Part shown: positions 1 through 5,610 of the stretch, piece after piece
Layout: each line of letters opens with the position of its first letter
Numbering within the stretch: the stretch's first letter is position 1
Notes under the pieces: generated by a model
Databases searched by the model: none
What the model was told of the DNA's origin: nothing
Seen by the model: only the letters and a program-made list of their open reading frames with translations
Translations under genes and position numbers: made by a program
Assembly (NCBI GenBank): GCA_900551975.1
Contig: URYA01000096.1
Span: 1 to 6,274, forward strand
DNA length: 6,274 nucleotides
DNA from: an uncultured Collinsella sp.
GTDB lineage: Bacteria; Actinomycetota; Coriobacteriia; Coriobacteriales; Coriobacteriaceae
Direction: 5' to 3'

Positions 1-698
1 CCCAGGCCGTCGCGGTAGTCGTCGCAGTGGAAGATGGAGACTGCCTGGCCGTGGCCCTTGAGAATCTCGAGCATGTCGGGCAGGTAGTACTCGGACTGCG
101 CGTTGTCGTTGCCGATCTCGCTGATGTGGGCGGCGAGCTGCGCGCCGTCGAAGGCGTAGCAGCCGGCGTTGCACTCGAGCAGCGTGGCGGCCTGCTCGGG
201 CGTGCAGTCCTTCTGCTCGATGATGCGCTCAATCTGGCCGTCGGCGCCCAGCTTGATGCGGCCGTAGCCAAAGGGATCGGGCGGGGTCATGGTCATGACG
301 GTGCAGGCGAGCTCGCCGGTAGCGACGGTCTGCGCGAACTTGGCGACGGTGTCGGCGGTGATGAGCGGCAGGTCGCCGTTGAGCACGACGACGGGGCCTT
401 GCATGATGCCGCATGCCTCGAGCGCGACCTTTACGGCGTGGCCGGTGCCCAGGCGCTCGGTCTGTTCGACGCACTCGACCTTGGTGGCGCTGTTGGCGTA
501 GGCGCCGTCGATAAGGGCGCGCATCTCGTCGGCGTGGCTGCCGATGACAACCACGACGCGGCTGCAGCCGGCCTTGATGGTGGCGTCGACGATCCACTGG
601 ACCATGGGCTTACCCAGGATCTTGTGCGAAACCTTGCAGTGGTTCGACTTCATGCGGGTGCCCTCGCCGGCGGCGAGGATAATTGCGGTTGCGTCCAT
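1..698 (-). CDS. glmU: Bifunctional GlmU, N-terminal uridylyltransferase part (partial, cut by the left edge)
   Basis: The encoded protein is N-acetylglucosamine-1-phosphate uridylyltransferase. In the cytoplasm this domain joins GlcNAc-1-P and UTP to make UDP-GlcNAc for peptidoglycan; the usual C-terminal left-handed beta-helix domain acetylates GlcN-1-P. I translated the reverse complement from ATG at 698: MDATAIILAAGEGTRMKS, then KVSHKILGKPM, the nucleotide-binding signature of this family (residues 6-31). It continues with a GDLPLI motif (metal and nucleotide site, about residue 100) and NAGCYAF (about 180). The frame stays open to base 1, giving 232 codons plus two bases, so about half of a usual ~455-residue GlmU is present and the acetyltransferase domain lies outside. 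A clear AGGAG (minus strand, 704-708) sits 5 bases before the ATG. If the unseen C-terminus lacked the hexapeptide repeats, this would be a stand-alone nucleotidyltransferase. The gene is transcribed away from the ECF operon. Confidence 0.93.
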   Translation of the reverse strand, partial: MDATAIILAAGEGTRMKSNHCKVSHKILGKPMVQWIVDATIKAGCSRVVVVIGSHADEMRALIDGAYANSATKVECVEQTERLGTGHAVKVALEACGIMQGPVVVLNGDLPLITADTVAKFAQTVATGELACTVMTMTPPDPFGYGRIKLGADGQIERIIEQKDCTPEQAATLLECNAGCYAFDGAQLAAHISEIGNDNAQSEYYLPDMLEILKGHGQAVSIFHCDDYRDGL

Positions 699-730
699 GT
701 GATCTCCTGTTACGTTATAGAGACGTGTGT

Positions 731-758
731 TTGGAAACGATACACGGCGCAATATGAT
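731..758 (+). promoter_or_regulatory. Candidate sigma70-type promoter of the ECF transporter operon
   Basis: TTGGAA at 731-736 matches the -35 consensus at 4 of 6 bases. A 16-base spacer follows, then TATGAT at 753-758, which matches the -10 consensus at 5 of 6. Transcription would begin near 765 and leave a leader of about 125 bases before the ecfT start. It is the best plus-strand promoter match I see in the 190-base divergent spacer. I found no equally good promoter for glmU on the other strand. Judged by eye only. Confidence 0.45.
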
Positions 759-796
759 ACCGCAGGCATATGATGAGCGCGTAACGATTGGCGCAT

Positions 797-818
797 GGCG
801 GCCGATGTCGGTTCCGCC
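797..818 (+). other. GC-rich hairpin in the leader of the ECF operon
   Basis: GGCGGCCG (797-804) can pair with CGG (809-811) and CCGCC (814-818), with a 4-base loop (805-808) and a 2-base TT bulge. No U-tract follows, so it is not an intrinsic terminator. It lies about 30 bases after the predicted transcription start and about 70 bases before the ecfT start. Any regulatory role is speculative: GC-rich sequence forms such stems by chance fairly often. The rest of the 699-888 spacer shows no recognised riboswitch or binding site. Confidence 0.25.
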
Positions 819-888
819 GGCGTGACGTTTGCGCTGGTTGTGCATGGCGGCGGCACTGCGGCGTTGGCGTTTGAGCGAGGGGATGGGG

Positions 889-1782
889 GTGTCCGTGGAT
901 ATCATGCGAGAGGAATCGGGCAACGAACCCGTCGCGGCATTCTCGATGTCGCATCCGGCTGTGCCGGCACTCTATATAGTGCTGACGCTGGGGCTCACCA
1001 TGTTCTCGATGCAACCGGTGCTGATCGCGCTGTCGCTTGCGGGCGGGCTGGCGTATGGGTTTGCGACGCGCGGCGTCGCACGCACGTTGGGGGCACTTCG
1101 CTGGCAGCTGCCGGTGATTTTGATTATCGCGGTGCTCAACCCGTTATTTAGCGCTTCGGGCTCGACGGAACTGTTCCGTATTGGCATGCGTGCGGTGTAT
1201 CTGGAGAGTATGGTATACGGCCTGTGTATGGGCGGGCTGTTTGTGGCGAGCGTGCTGTGGTTTGAGGCCGCGGCGTCGATGCTTAGCTACGACAGGGTGC
1301 TTGCGCTTTTGGGTAACACCGCGCCGGTGATCGCGCTCATGATCTCGATGTGTATGCGGCTTATCCCGCAGTTTTTGCGTCGCGGTCGTACGGTGCTGGC
1401 GGTGCAGGATGCGATTGATGTGCCGGGCCGCTCGCCGGCCGACCCTGTGCGTTCGCGCCTACGGGCATCGAGCGTGTTGATGGGCTGGGGCATGGAAGAT
1501 TCGCTGGAGCGTGCGGACGCCATGCGCTCCCGTGGGTGGGGCGCCGCGGCGCGTCGCACGACGTACGCGCGGTATCGGCTGGCGCGCGGCGACGTTGCCG
1601 CGCTGGTTGGGCTTGCGCTGTTTGGCGTGGCCACGGCGGCAGTGGCGTGGACCGCGACGATGCAGTATTCGTTTTATCCGCAGCTCTCGGTGCCGGCGCC
1701 GTGGCCAGGCTATGTCGTGTACGCCGCCTGGATGGTGTTGCCTTGCGCGTTGCACGCGATTGATGAGAAGAGGTTTGGCTGA
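889..1782 (+). CDS. ecfT: ECF transporter transmembrane component EcfT (CbiQ family)
   Basis: This is the integral membrane T component of an energy-coupling-factor importer; it couples ATP hydrolysis by two ABC ATPases to movement of the S component. The protein has hydrophobic segments at about residues 24-42, 44-56, 73-84, 107-125 and 138-154, then a charged cytoplasmic stretch, then two C-terminal hydrophobic helices at about 237-255 and 272-290. The family's coupling-helix signature is visible as RADAMRSRGWG (208-218), with a related MRLIPQFLRRGR at about 156-167. At 297 residues it is near family length. Start choice: the frame opens at TTG 829, with ATG 844, ATG 883, GTG 889, GTG 895 and ATG 904 as further options. 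I chose GTG 889 because GAGGGG (877-882) lies 6 bases upstream; ATG 883 would abut that motif directly. The stop overlaps the next ATG by one base (TGATG), so translation is probably coupled to the ATPase gene. Confidence 0.9.
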   Translation: MSVDIMREESGNEPVAAFSMSHPAVPALYIVLTLGLTMFSMQPVLIALSLAGGLAYGFATRGVARTLGALRWQLPVILIIAVLNPLFSASGSTELFRIGMRAVYLESMVYGLCMGGLFVASVLWFEAAASMLSYDRVLALLGNTAPVIALMISMCMRLIPQFLRRGRTVLAVQDAIDVPGRSPADPVRSRLRASSVLMGWGMEDSLERADAMRSRGWGAAARRTTYARYRLARGDVAALVGLALFGVATAAVAWTATMQYSFYPQLSVPAPWPGYVVYAAWMVLPCALHAIDEKRFG

Positions 1783-2555
1783 TGGCTCGGTTTGATAGGA
1801 GCTCGGCGGCGGGTGTGGCATATGGCTCGGCCGCGCCGGCGATTGAGGTGCGAGGCCTTAGTTTTGCCTATCCCGGGGTCAAGGCACCGGTGCTCGAGGG
1901 GCTTGATTGGCGTGTTTCCCAAGGTGCGTTTGCACTGCTTGTTGGCGGTACCGGTTCGGGCAAGTCGACGCTGCTGTCGCTGCTCAAGCCCGAGATCGCT
2001 CCGGCGGGCGAGCGCACTGGCGAACTGCGCGTGCTGGGCGAGAACGTTGCCGACATGGACGTGCGGGCATCGGCAGAGCGCGTGGGTTATGTGTTTCAGG
2101 ATCCCGAGAACCAGATTGTGTGCGAGACCGTGTGGCACGAGATGGCGTTTGGCCTAGAGAATCTGGGTGTGTCGCGCGACGAGATGCGCCGCCGTGTTGC
2201 CGAGACCAGCTATTTCTTTGGGCTGGAAGATTGGCTTCACCGCGATACTGACACGCTTTCGGGCGGTCGCAAACAGTTGCTGTCGCTTGCCGCCGTCCTG
2301 GCGCTGCGCCCGCGCGTGCTGCTGCTCGACGAGCCCACGTCTCAGCTCGATTCCGTTGCTGAGAAGAATTTTCTGCACGCGCTGTTTCGTGTGAATCGCG
2401 AGCTGGGCTGCACGGTTGTTGTGGCGACGCATCAGCCGCGCCCAATGCTCGAATACGCGACGTGTGCGTACCGGATTGAGGACGGTCGCGTGCGCGAGGT
2501 GGCGGATATGGCTTCTTTGGGACGCCGAGAATCGCTGTTTTCCGATGACATGTAG
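1782..2555 (+). CDS. ecfA1: ECF transporter ATP-binding protein, first ATPase (EcfA1-like)
   Basis: This is a cytoplasmic ABC ATPase expected to form a heterodimer with the second ATPase encoded downstream and to drive EcfT. All nucleotide-binding elements are present in order in its 257 residues: Walker A GGTGSGKST (55-63, Lys61), Q-loop VFQDPENQ (104-111, Gln106), signature LSGGRKQ (159-165), Walker B VLLLDEPT (179-186, catalytic Glu184), D-loop SQLD (187-190) and switch His217 in ATH. The ENQ after the Q-loop is usual in CbiO/EcfA proteins. Some 20 residues rich in Ser and Ala precede the first beta strand (AIEVRGLSFAYP), slightly longer than typical. ATG 1782 is supported by the one-base overlap with the ecfT stop and by a purine-rich AAGAGG about 9 bases upstream. 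The numbering A1 versus A2 follows gene order only. Confidence 0.94.
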   Translation: MARFDRSSAAGVAYGSAAPAIEVRGLSFAYPGVKAPVLEGLDWRVSQGAFALLVGGTGSGKSTLLSLLKPEIAPAGERTGELRVLGENVADMDVRASAERVGYVFQDPENQIVCETVWHEMAFGLENLGVSRDEMRRRVAETSYFFGLEDWLHRDTDTLSGGRKQLLSLAAVLALRPRVLLLDEPTSQLDSVAEKNFLHALFRVNRELGCTVVVATHQPRPMLEYATCAYRIEDGRVREVADMASLGRRESLFSDDM

Positions 2556-2574
2556 GGGTGGGGTGCCATCCGAT

Positions 2575-2765
2575 GTGCAAATAAAGGAGTATTCAGCAGG
2601 CGTGAGGACAATTTGGGCTCTCCAGAGCCGCCCGGGGACGTATCGAGCGCGAAAAAAAGTTCAGAATTGGACAAATCGTCAGAATTTGTGGCGCAAACGT
2701 CGCTCGAAAACGGCTCGGAAGCTTTCCCGCGCACGGATGGAAGCAGAATACTCCAAAAAATGCAC
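2575..2765. repeat. Inverted-repeat-bounded segment between the two ATPase genes (candidate mobile repeat or structured RNA)
   Basis: The left arm GTGCA (2575-2579), 6 A-rich bases, GGAGTATTC (2586-2594) and GC (2596-2597) pairs in the opposite sense with GC (2743-2744), GAATACTCC (2746-2754), six A bases and TGCAC (2761-2765). Inside are a perfect hairpin GGCTC-TCCA-GAGCC (2616-2629) and a stem CGAGCG (2644-2649) with CGCTCG (2701-2706). That stem encloses another hairpin, ACAAAT (2671-2676) with ATTTGT (2684-2689). TCAGAATT occurs twice, at 2661-2668 and 2679-2686. The segment is clearly richer in A and T than the flanking genes. It could be a small inserted repeat or an intercistronic RNA structure; the sequence alone does not decide. 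No target-site duplication is obvious. Confidence 0.5.
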
Positions 2766-3425
2766 GGCGGGTCGGCTACCACCCTGTCGGAAGGCTGGTT
2801 TCGCTACGATCGCGCGGGCGGTTGGGTGCTGCGCGGGCTCGACGTGGCGTTTTCGGCCGGTGCGGTGCATGCGATCGTGGGCGGCAACGGATGCGGTAAG
2901 TCGACGATACTCTCGGTGCTGGCGAAGACCGCCAAGCTGCAGCGCGGCCGCATGGTGCGCGGAGCGGCCTCGGCGGCGCTGCTGCCTCAGAATCCCAAAG
3001 CATTGTTGGTTGCCGAGACGGTTCGCGATGAGCTGATAGAATGGGCTTCGACCTGCGGATATGACGAGAACTTGGCGCGGGAGCGTGCGGCGCAACTGGG
3101 ATTGGACGGCCTGGAGACGCGCCACCCCTACGACCTCTCGGGCGGGCAGCGTCAACTGCTTGCATTGGCAAAACTGCTGCTAATCGGCCCCGAACTGCTA
3201 TTGCTCGATGAGCCCACCAAGGGTCTAGACCTGTTCAGCCGCCGCATCATCGCCCGCGCCCTGCGTGACCATGCGAAGGCTGGCGGCACCGTCATCATGG
3301 CTACGCACGATTTGGACTTTGCCGAGCAGGTAGCCGACGACGTCGCCATGATGTTTGACGGCGAGATTGCCTGCATGGAGCCGCCGGCCGACTTCTTTGC
3401 CGACAACGTGTTCTATAGGGCGTGA
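2760..3425 (+). CDS. ecfA2: ECF transporter ATP-binding protein, second ATPase (EcfA2-like)
   Basis: This is the second cytoplasmic ABC ATPase of the ECF module, the presumed heterodimer partner of the upstream ATPase. Numbered from ATG 2760 (221 residues), it has Walker A GGNGCGKST (41-49, Lys47), Q-loop Gln77 in LLPQNP, signature LSGGQRQ (126-132), Walker B LLLLDE (146-151, catalytic Glu151), and switch His182 in ATH. Start choice is uncertain. ATG 2760 puts the first beta strand (LSEGWFRYDR) about ten residues in, as is normal for the family, but it has no good ribosome site. The frame is open back to TTG 2613, which has GAGG (2604-2607) 5 bases upstream and would add a 49-residue Ser/Glu-rich extension. 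That extension would be encoded by the inverted-repeat segment and resembles nothing in ABC domains, so I prefer 2760. The stop lies 4 bases before the S-component start. Confidence 0.9.
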   Translation: MHGGSATTLSEGWFRYDRAGGWVLRGLDVAFSAGAVHAIVGGNGCGKSTILSVLAKTAKLQRGRMVRGAASAALLPQNPKALLVAETVRDELIEWASTCGYDENLARERAAQLGLDGLETRHPYDLSGGQRQLLALAKLLLIGPELLLLDEPTKGLDLFSRRIIARALRDHAKAGGTVIMATHDLDFAEQVADDVAMMFDGEIACMEPPADFFADNVFYRA

Positions 3426-3429
3426 TGGG

Positions 3430-4143
3430 ATGACGGACTGTCGTTTCTCGCGTTTGCTTGCAAAACTGGAGATCCCGCTGTTGTTGGCGGTGCCGGCGGT
3501 GATGGCTGCCGCGTTGCTGGCGGGTGTTGAGCAGGCAGCGTTGGCCATGCTGGTTGTGGTGGCGTTGGTGCTTGCGCTGTTCTTTGCGGGTTATGAGGCA
3601 TCTCGTCCGGGCCTGCGCCAGATTATGCCCACGCTGGTGCTGGCGGCGCTGGCGGCGGCGGGGCGCATCCTGTTTGGGCCCATTCCCGACTTTAAACCGG
3701 TGAGCGCCATCGCCATTATCGCGGGGGCGACGCTTGGTCGCCGCAATGGTTTTATGGTTGGCGCGCTGGCGGCGCTGACCAGCAATTTCTTTTTTGGGCA
3801 GGGCATGTGGACGCCGTGGCAGATGTATGCTTGGGGGCTCGTGGGATACGTTGGCGGTGCGCTGGCGTATACGGGTGCATTCGACCGCGCCGATGGCACC
3901 GTGCGCATGCCGGCGCTACTGACCTACGGCTTTGCTTCGGGTTTGCTGTACGGCGTGGTGATCAACGCCTATGACATCATCGGTTTTGTGCAGCCGCTCA
4001 CGTGGGCGGGTGCCGTGGCGCGTCTTGCCACGGCAGTGCCGTTCGATATTACGCACGGCCTTGCGACCTGCGTGTTCTTGGCCGCCCTGTACAGACCCTG
4101 GTGTCGCCGCATCAACCGAGTCGTCGTGAAATACGGGCTGTAG
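3430..4143 (+). CDS. ECF transporter S component, possibly CbrT-like (cobalamin candidate)
   Basis: This is a membrane protein that would bind the transported micronutrient and dock on the EcfT-ATPase module encoded just upstream. Its 237 residues are strongly hydrophobic. Two N-terminal segments (about 16-32 and 36-53) precede a core with segments at about 65-82, 91-103, 107-122, 133-148, 160-180 and 190-220. The core holds GRILFGPIPDFKPVSAI (78-94) and SNFFFGQGMWTPWQMYAWG (118-136). From memory, that GQG-WTPWQM block is found in S components placed in or near the CbrT group linked to cobalamin. The substrate is not proven, and other cofactors remain possible. The start is ATG 3430, 4 bases after the preceding stop; an ATG at 3425 hits a stop within three codons. 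The basic C-terminal tail RRINRVVVKYG is probably cytoplasmic. Its position as last gene of a T-A-A-S operon suggests a dedicated importer. Confidence 0.87.
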   Translation: MTDCRFSRLLAKLEIPLLLAVPAVMAAALLAGVEQAALAMLVVVALVLALFFAGYEASRPGLRQIMPTLVLAALAAAGRILFGPIPDFKPVSAIAIIAGATLGRRNGFMVGALAALTSNFFFGQGMWTPWQMYAWGLVGYVGGALAYTGAFDRADGTVRMPALLTYGFASGLLYGVVINAYDIIGFVQPLTWAGAVARLATAVPFDITHGLATCVFLAALYRPWCRRINRVVVKYGL

Positions 4144-4185
4144 AGCTGGTTGCGCCGGGGCGGGAATCAATACTGATGAAGTACC

Positions 4186-4347
4186 ATTTCAAAACTATGC
4201 CGGTTTACGGGGCTAGATTGACGCAGACAGACTATATCGGCTTTTTTCGAAATAGAGCAATCCGTTTACCTGCGGTTTTATTATTTCGGAATTGCGTATG
4301 GTTGGGGGTTCGCGATTCAGCCCCGTAAACCGGCATAGTTTTGAAAT
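4186..4347. repeat. MITE-like element with perfect 29-bp terminal inverted repeats
   Basis: Bases 4186-4214 are the exact reverse complement of 4319-4347, 29 of 29 positions; the shared core reads CTATGCCGGTTTACGGGGCT on the left arm. The arms bracket 104 bases with no credible gene. The interior is AT-richer than the neighbouring genes and carries CGAAATA (4248-4254), complementary to TATTTCG (4282-4288). The size, perfect ends and lack of coding capacity fit a non-autonomous miniature transposable element or a dispersed intergenic palindrome. I could not see a convincing target-site duplication beside the arms. Transcribed RNA would fold into a 29-bp stem and could slow transcription leaving the ECF operon. 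Confidence 0.85.
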
Positions 4348-4391
4348 AGCCGGCTGATACGACGGGCATCGTGGCCCTCGGAGAGCCAAAT

Positions 4392-4436
4392 TGATCCGTT
4401 TTCTTTCGCCTCCAGACGTTCCCAGGGAATCAGCTG
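4392..4436. repeat. Diverged direct repeat, copy 1
   Basis: TGATCCGTTTTC and the bases to 4415 match 4641-4664 at 19 of 24 positions. AGGGAATCAGCTG (4424-4436) matches 4663-4675 at 10 of 13. This copy has about 10 extra bases between the two blocks. It lies in the same orientation as copy 2 and on the other side of the palindrome at 4446-4605. It is probably a decayed dispersed intergenic repeat; its function is unknown. Confidence 0.45.
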
Positions 4437-4445
4437 AACCCGCCC

Positions 4446-4605
4446 GCCACGAAATCGGTCTATCTACTACGTTTGGCCCGACACCCCCAACCACAACCGT
4501 GTTTTATGAAAAACCGTAGGCTTTCTACCTGCGGTTTTCTTTTTGCGTTGTTCACTGTGGTTGAGGGTAGTGGCTTAAACGTAGTAGATGGGCCAGTTTC
4601 GTGGC
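4446..4605. repeat. 160-bp imperfect palindrome enclosing a terminator
   Basis: The two halves are inverted copies. GCCACGAAA-type sequence (4446-4454) faces TTTCGTGGC (4597-4605), ATCTACTACGTTT (4462-4474) is the exact reverse complement of 4577-4589, and CAACCACA (4488-4495) that of 4556-4563. Between these blocks the arms differ by substitutions and small gaps. The centre is an intrinsic terminator hairpin. The architecture is symmetric but diverged, unlike the perfect ends of the element at 4186-4347, so it looks like a different and older repeat family. It contains no credible gene. Confidence 0.7.
4510..4544 (+). terminator. Rho-independent terminator, probably bidirectional
   Basis: AAAACCGTAGG (4510-4520) pairs along its full 11 bases with CCTGCGGTTTT (4528-4538), including one G-U pair, around the 7-base loop CTTTCTA. 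On the plus strand the stem runs into TTTTCTTTTT (4535-4544). On the minus strand the other arm also ends in a run of five U bases. It sits between the convergent ECF operon and exonuclease gene and can serve both. Confidence 0.82.
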
Positions 4606-4640
4606 AAGCGAGCTGCGTGGATGATCTCGCGAAGTGAAAA

Positions 4641-4675
4641 TGATTCCTTTTCCTTCGTCCCCAGGAGATCAGTTG
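4641..4675. repeat. Diverged direct repeat, copy 2
   Basis: This is the partner of 4392-4436, with the same TGAT-C-TTTTC-TTCG-C-CCAG pattern followed by AGGAGATCAGTTG. It ends 4 bases before the stop codon of the exonuclease gene, so it forms the immediate 3' flank of that gene. Confidence 0.45.
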
Positions 4676-4678
4676 GGG

Positions 4679-5497
4679 CTAGAGCTCTAGCGTGAGGGTG
4701 ACGGGGCAGTGGTCGCTGCCAAAGATGTCGCCGCGGATGCCGGTGTCGCGTACGTTGTCGGCGATTGCGTCGCTTACCAGGAAGTAGTCGATGCGCCAGC
4801 CGGCGTTGTTCTTGCGGGCATTAAAGCGGTAGCTCCACCAGCTGTAGACGCCCTCGACGTCCGGATTTGCCGCGCGCCAGGTATCGGTAAAGCCGGCGTC
4901 GAGCAGCTCGGTAAACTTGCCGCGCTCCTCGTCCGAAAAGCCTGCGTTGCCACGGTTGGACTTGGGGTTCTTAAGGTCGATCTCCTCATGCGCCACGTTA
5001 AAGTCGCCGCAAGTTACGACGGGCTTGCCGGTCTCGCGTTCAAGCGCGCTCAAAAAGCCGCGATAGGCATCGTCCCAGGCCATGCGCACATCGATGCGTG
5101 CGAGCTCATTTTGGGCGTTGGGCGTATAGACGTCGACAAACCAAAACTTGTCGAACTCGAGCGCGCAGACGCGGCCCTCGGTCGCGGCCTGCGCCACGAG
5201 CTCGGCCGCCTCGCCCTCGCTGGCGTAGGGTAGCAGTGCGTCGGCGTGCAGCACGCGCAGCGGTTCCTGTCGGCTAAAGACCGCAGTGCCAGAATAGCCT
5301 TTACGCTCGGCGTAGCTCCAGGTTTGGTGATAGCCGGGCAGGTCGATATCGACCTGGCCCTCTTGCAGCTTGGTTTCTTGCAGCGCCAGGATATCGACGT
5401 CGAGTTCTTGCGCGATCTGGATAAAGCTCGGGTCTTTTTTGAGCACGGCGCGCAGGCCGTTGACGTTCCACGAGGCGAAAGTGTAAGTCTGAGGCAT
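4679..5497 (-). CDS. xth: Exodeoxyribonuclease III (AP endonuclease, ExoA/XthA family)
   Basis: This is a magnesium-dependent nuclease of base excision repair. It cleaves the backbone 5' to abasic sites and removes 3' blocking groups; it acts in the cytoplasm on DNA. The 272 residues carry the whole exonuclease-endonuclease-phosphatase fold signature: WNVNGLRA (10-17), metal-binding Glu41 in LQETK, GYSGTAVFS (67-75), YTPNAQ (124-129), GDFNVAH (164-170, Asp165 and Asn167), GWRIDYF about 40 residues from the end, and GSDHCPV (260-266, Asp262 and His263). It is slightly longer than the usual 250-260 residues, apparently from an Ala/Glu-rich stretch at about 85-108 before GRVCALEFD. The start ATG at 5497 is preceded by AAAGGA 4 bases upstream. 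The gene is divergent from the sirtuin gene and convergent with the ECF operon. The symbol could equally be exoA. Confidence 0.95.
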   Translation of the reverse strand: MPQTYTFASWNVNGLRAVLKKDPSFIQIAQELDVDILALQETKLQEGQVDIDLPGYHQTWSYAERKGYSGTAVFSRQEPLRVLHADALLPYASEGEAAELVAQAATEGRVCALEFDKFWFVDVYTPNAQNELARIDVRMAWDDAYRGFLSALERETGKPVVTCGDFNVAHEEIDLKNPKSNRGNAGFSDEERGKFTELLDAGFTDTWRAANPDVEGVYSWWSYRFNARKNNAGWRIDYFLVSDAIADNVRDTGIRGDIFGSDHCPVTLTLEL

Positions 5498-5580
5498 GGT
5501 GTCCTTTCGACGGGGTTGGCAGGCTTAAGATTAGCGCAACAGGGGCGGGGCGGAGTCCGCGAGTGATGGTGCAAACGCCG

Positions 5581-5601
5581 CCGTCCCGGAGACACGGACG
5601 G
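5581..5601 (+). promoter_or_regulatory. Hairpin touching the sirtuin ribosome binding site
   Basis: CCGTCC (5581-5586) pairs perfectly with GGACGG (5596-5601) across a 9-base loop. The right arm overlaps the first two bases of the Shine-Dalgarno GGAGGA (5600-5605), which lies 5 bases before ATG 5611. If formed in mRNA it could partly mask the ribosome site. A 6-bp GC-rich stem may also be chance. Nothing else firm was found in the 5498-5610 divergent spacer; no promoter was convincing on either strand. Confidence 0.3.
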
Positions 5602-5610
5602 AGGACATAT

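Noticed and set aside
27..773. Long plus-strand open frame opposite glmU
   Set aside because: It is antisense to a clear GlmU frame, rich in Gly, Ala, Val and Asp, without any recognisable domain; typical of GC-rich shadow frames.
700..888. Cobalamin riboswitch upstream of the transporter, prompted by GGCACTG near 852-858
   Set aside because: Only this fragment resembles the B12-box region; the other conserved blocks are absent and the spacing to the start is too short.
795..1151. Plus-strand open frame overlapping the start of ecfT in another frame
   Set aside because: It has no ribosome site and is overlapped by the convincing EcfT frame; its composition looks like frame-shifted coding sequence.
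2602..3036. GTG 2602 start in the other frame after AAAGGAG 2583-2589
   Set aside because: It gives an Arg/Lys-rich product that runs out of frame across the ATPase gene, and the ribosome site is 12 bases away.
4002..4494. Open frames at 4002-4328 (plus) and 4213-4494 (minus) across the repeat spacer
   Set aside because: They overlap the S-component gene and the repeat arms, have no ribosome sites and show no family features.
4144..4678. CRISPR array, tRNA or small RNA gene in the repeat-rich spacer
   Set aside because: The repeats are few, inverted or diverged and not regularly spaced, and no cloverleaf with T-arm and anticodon features was found.
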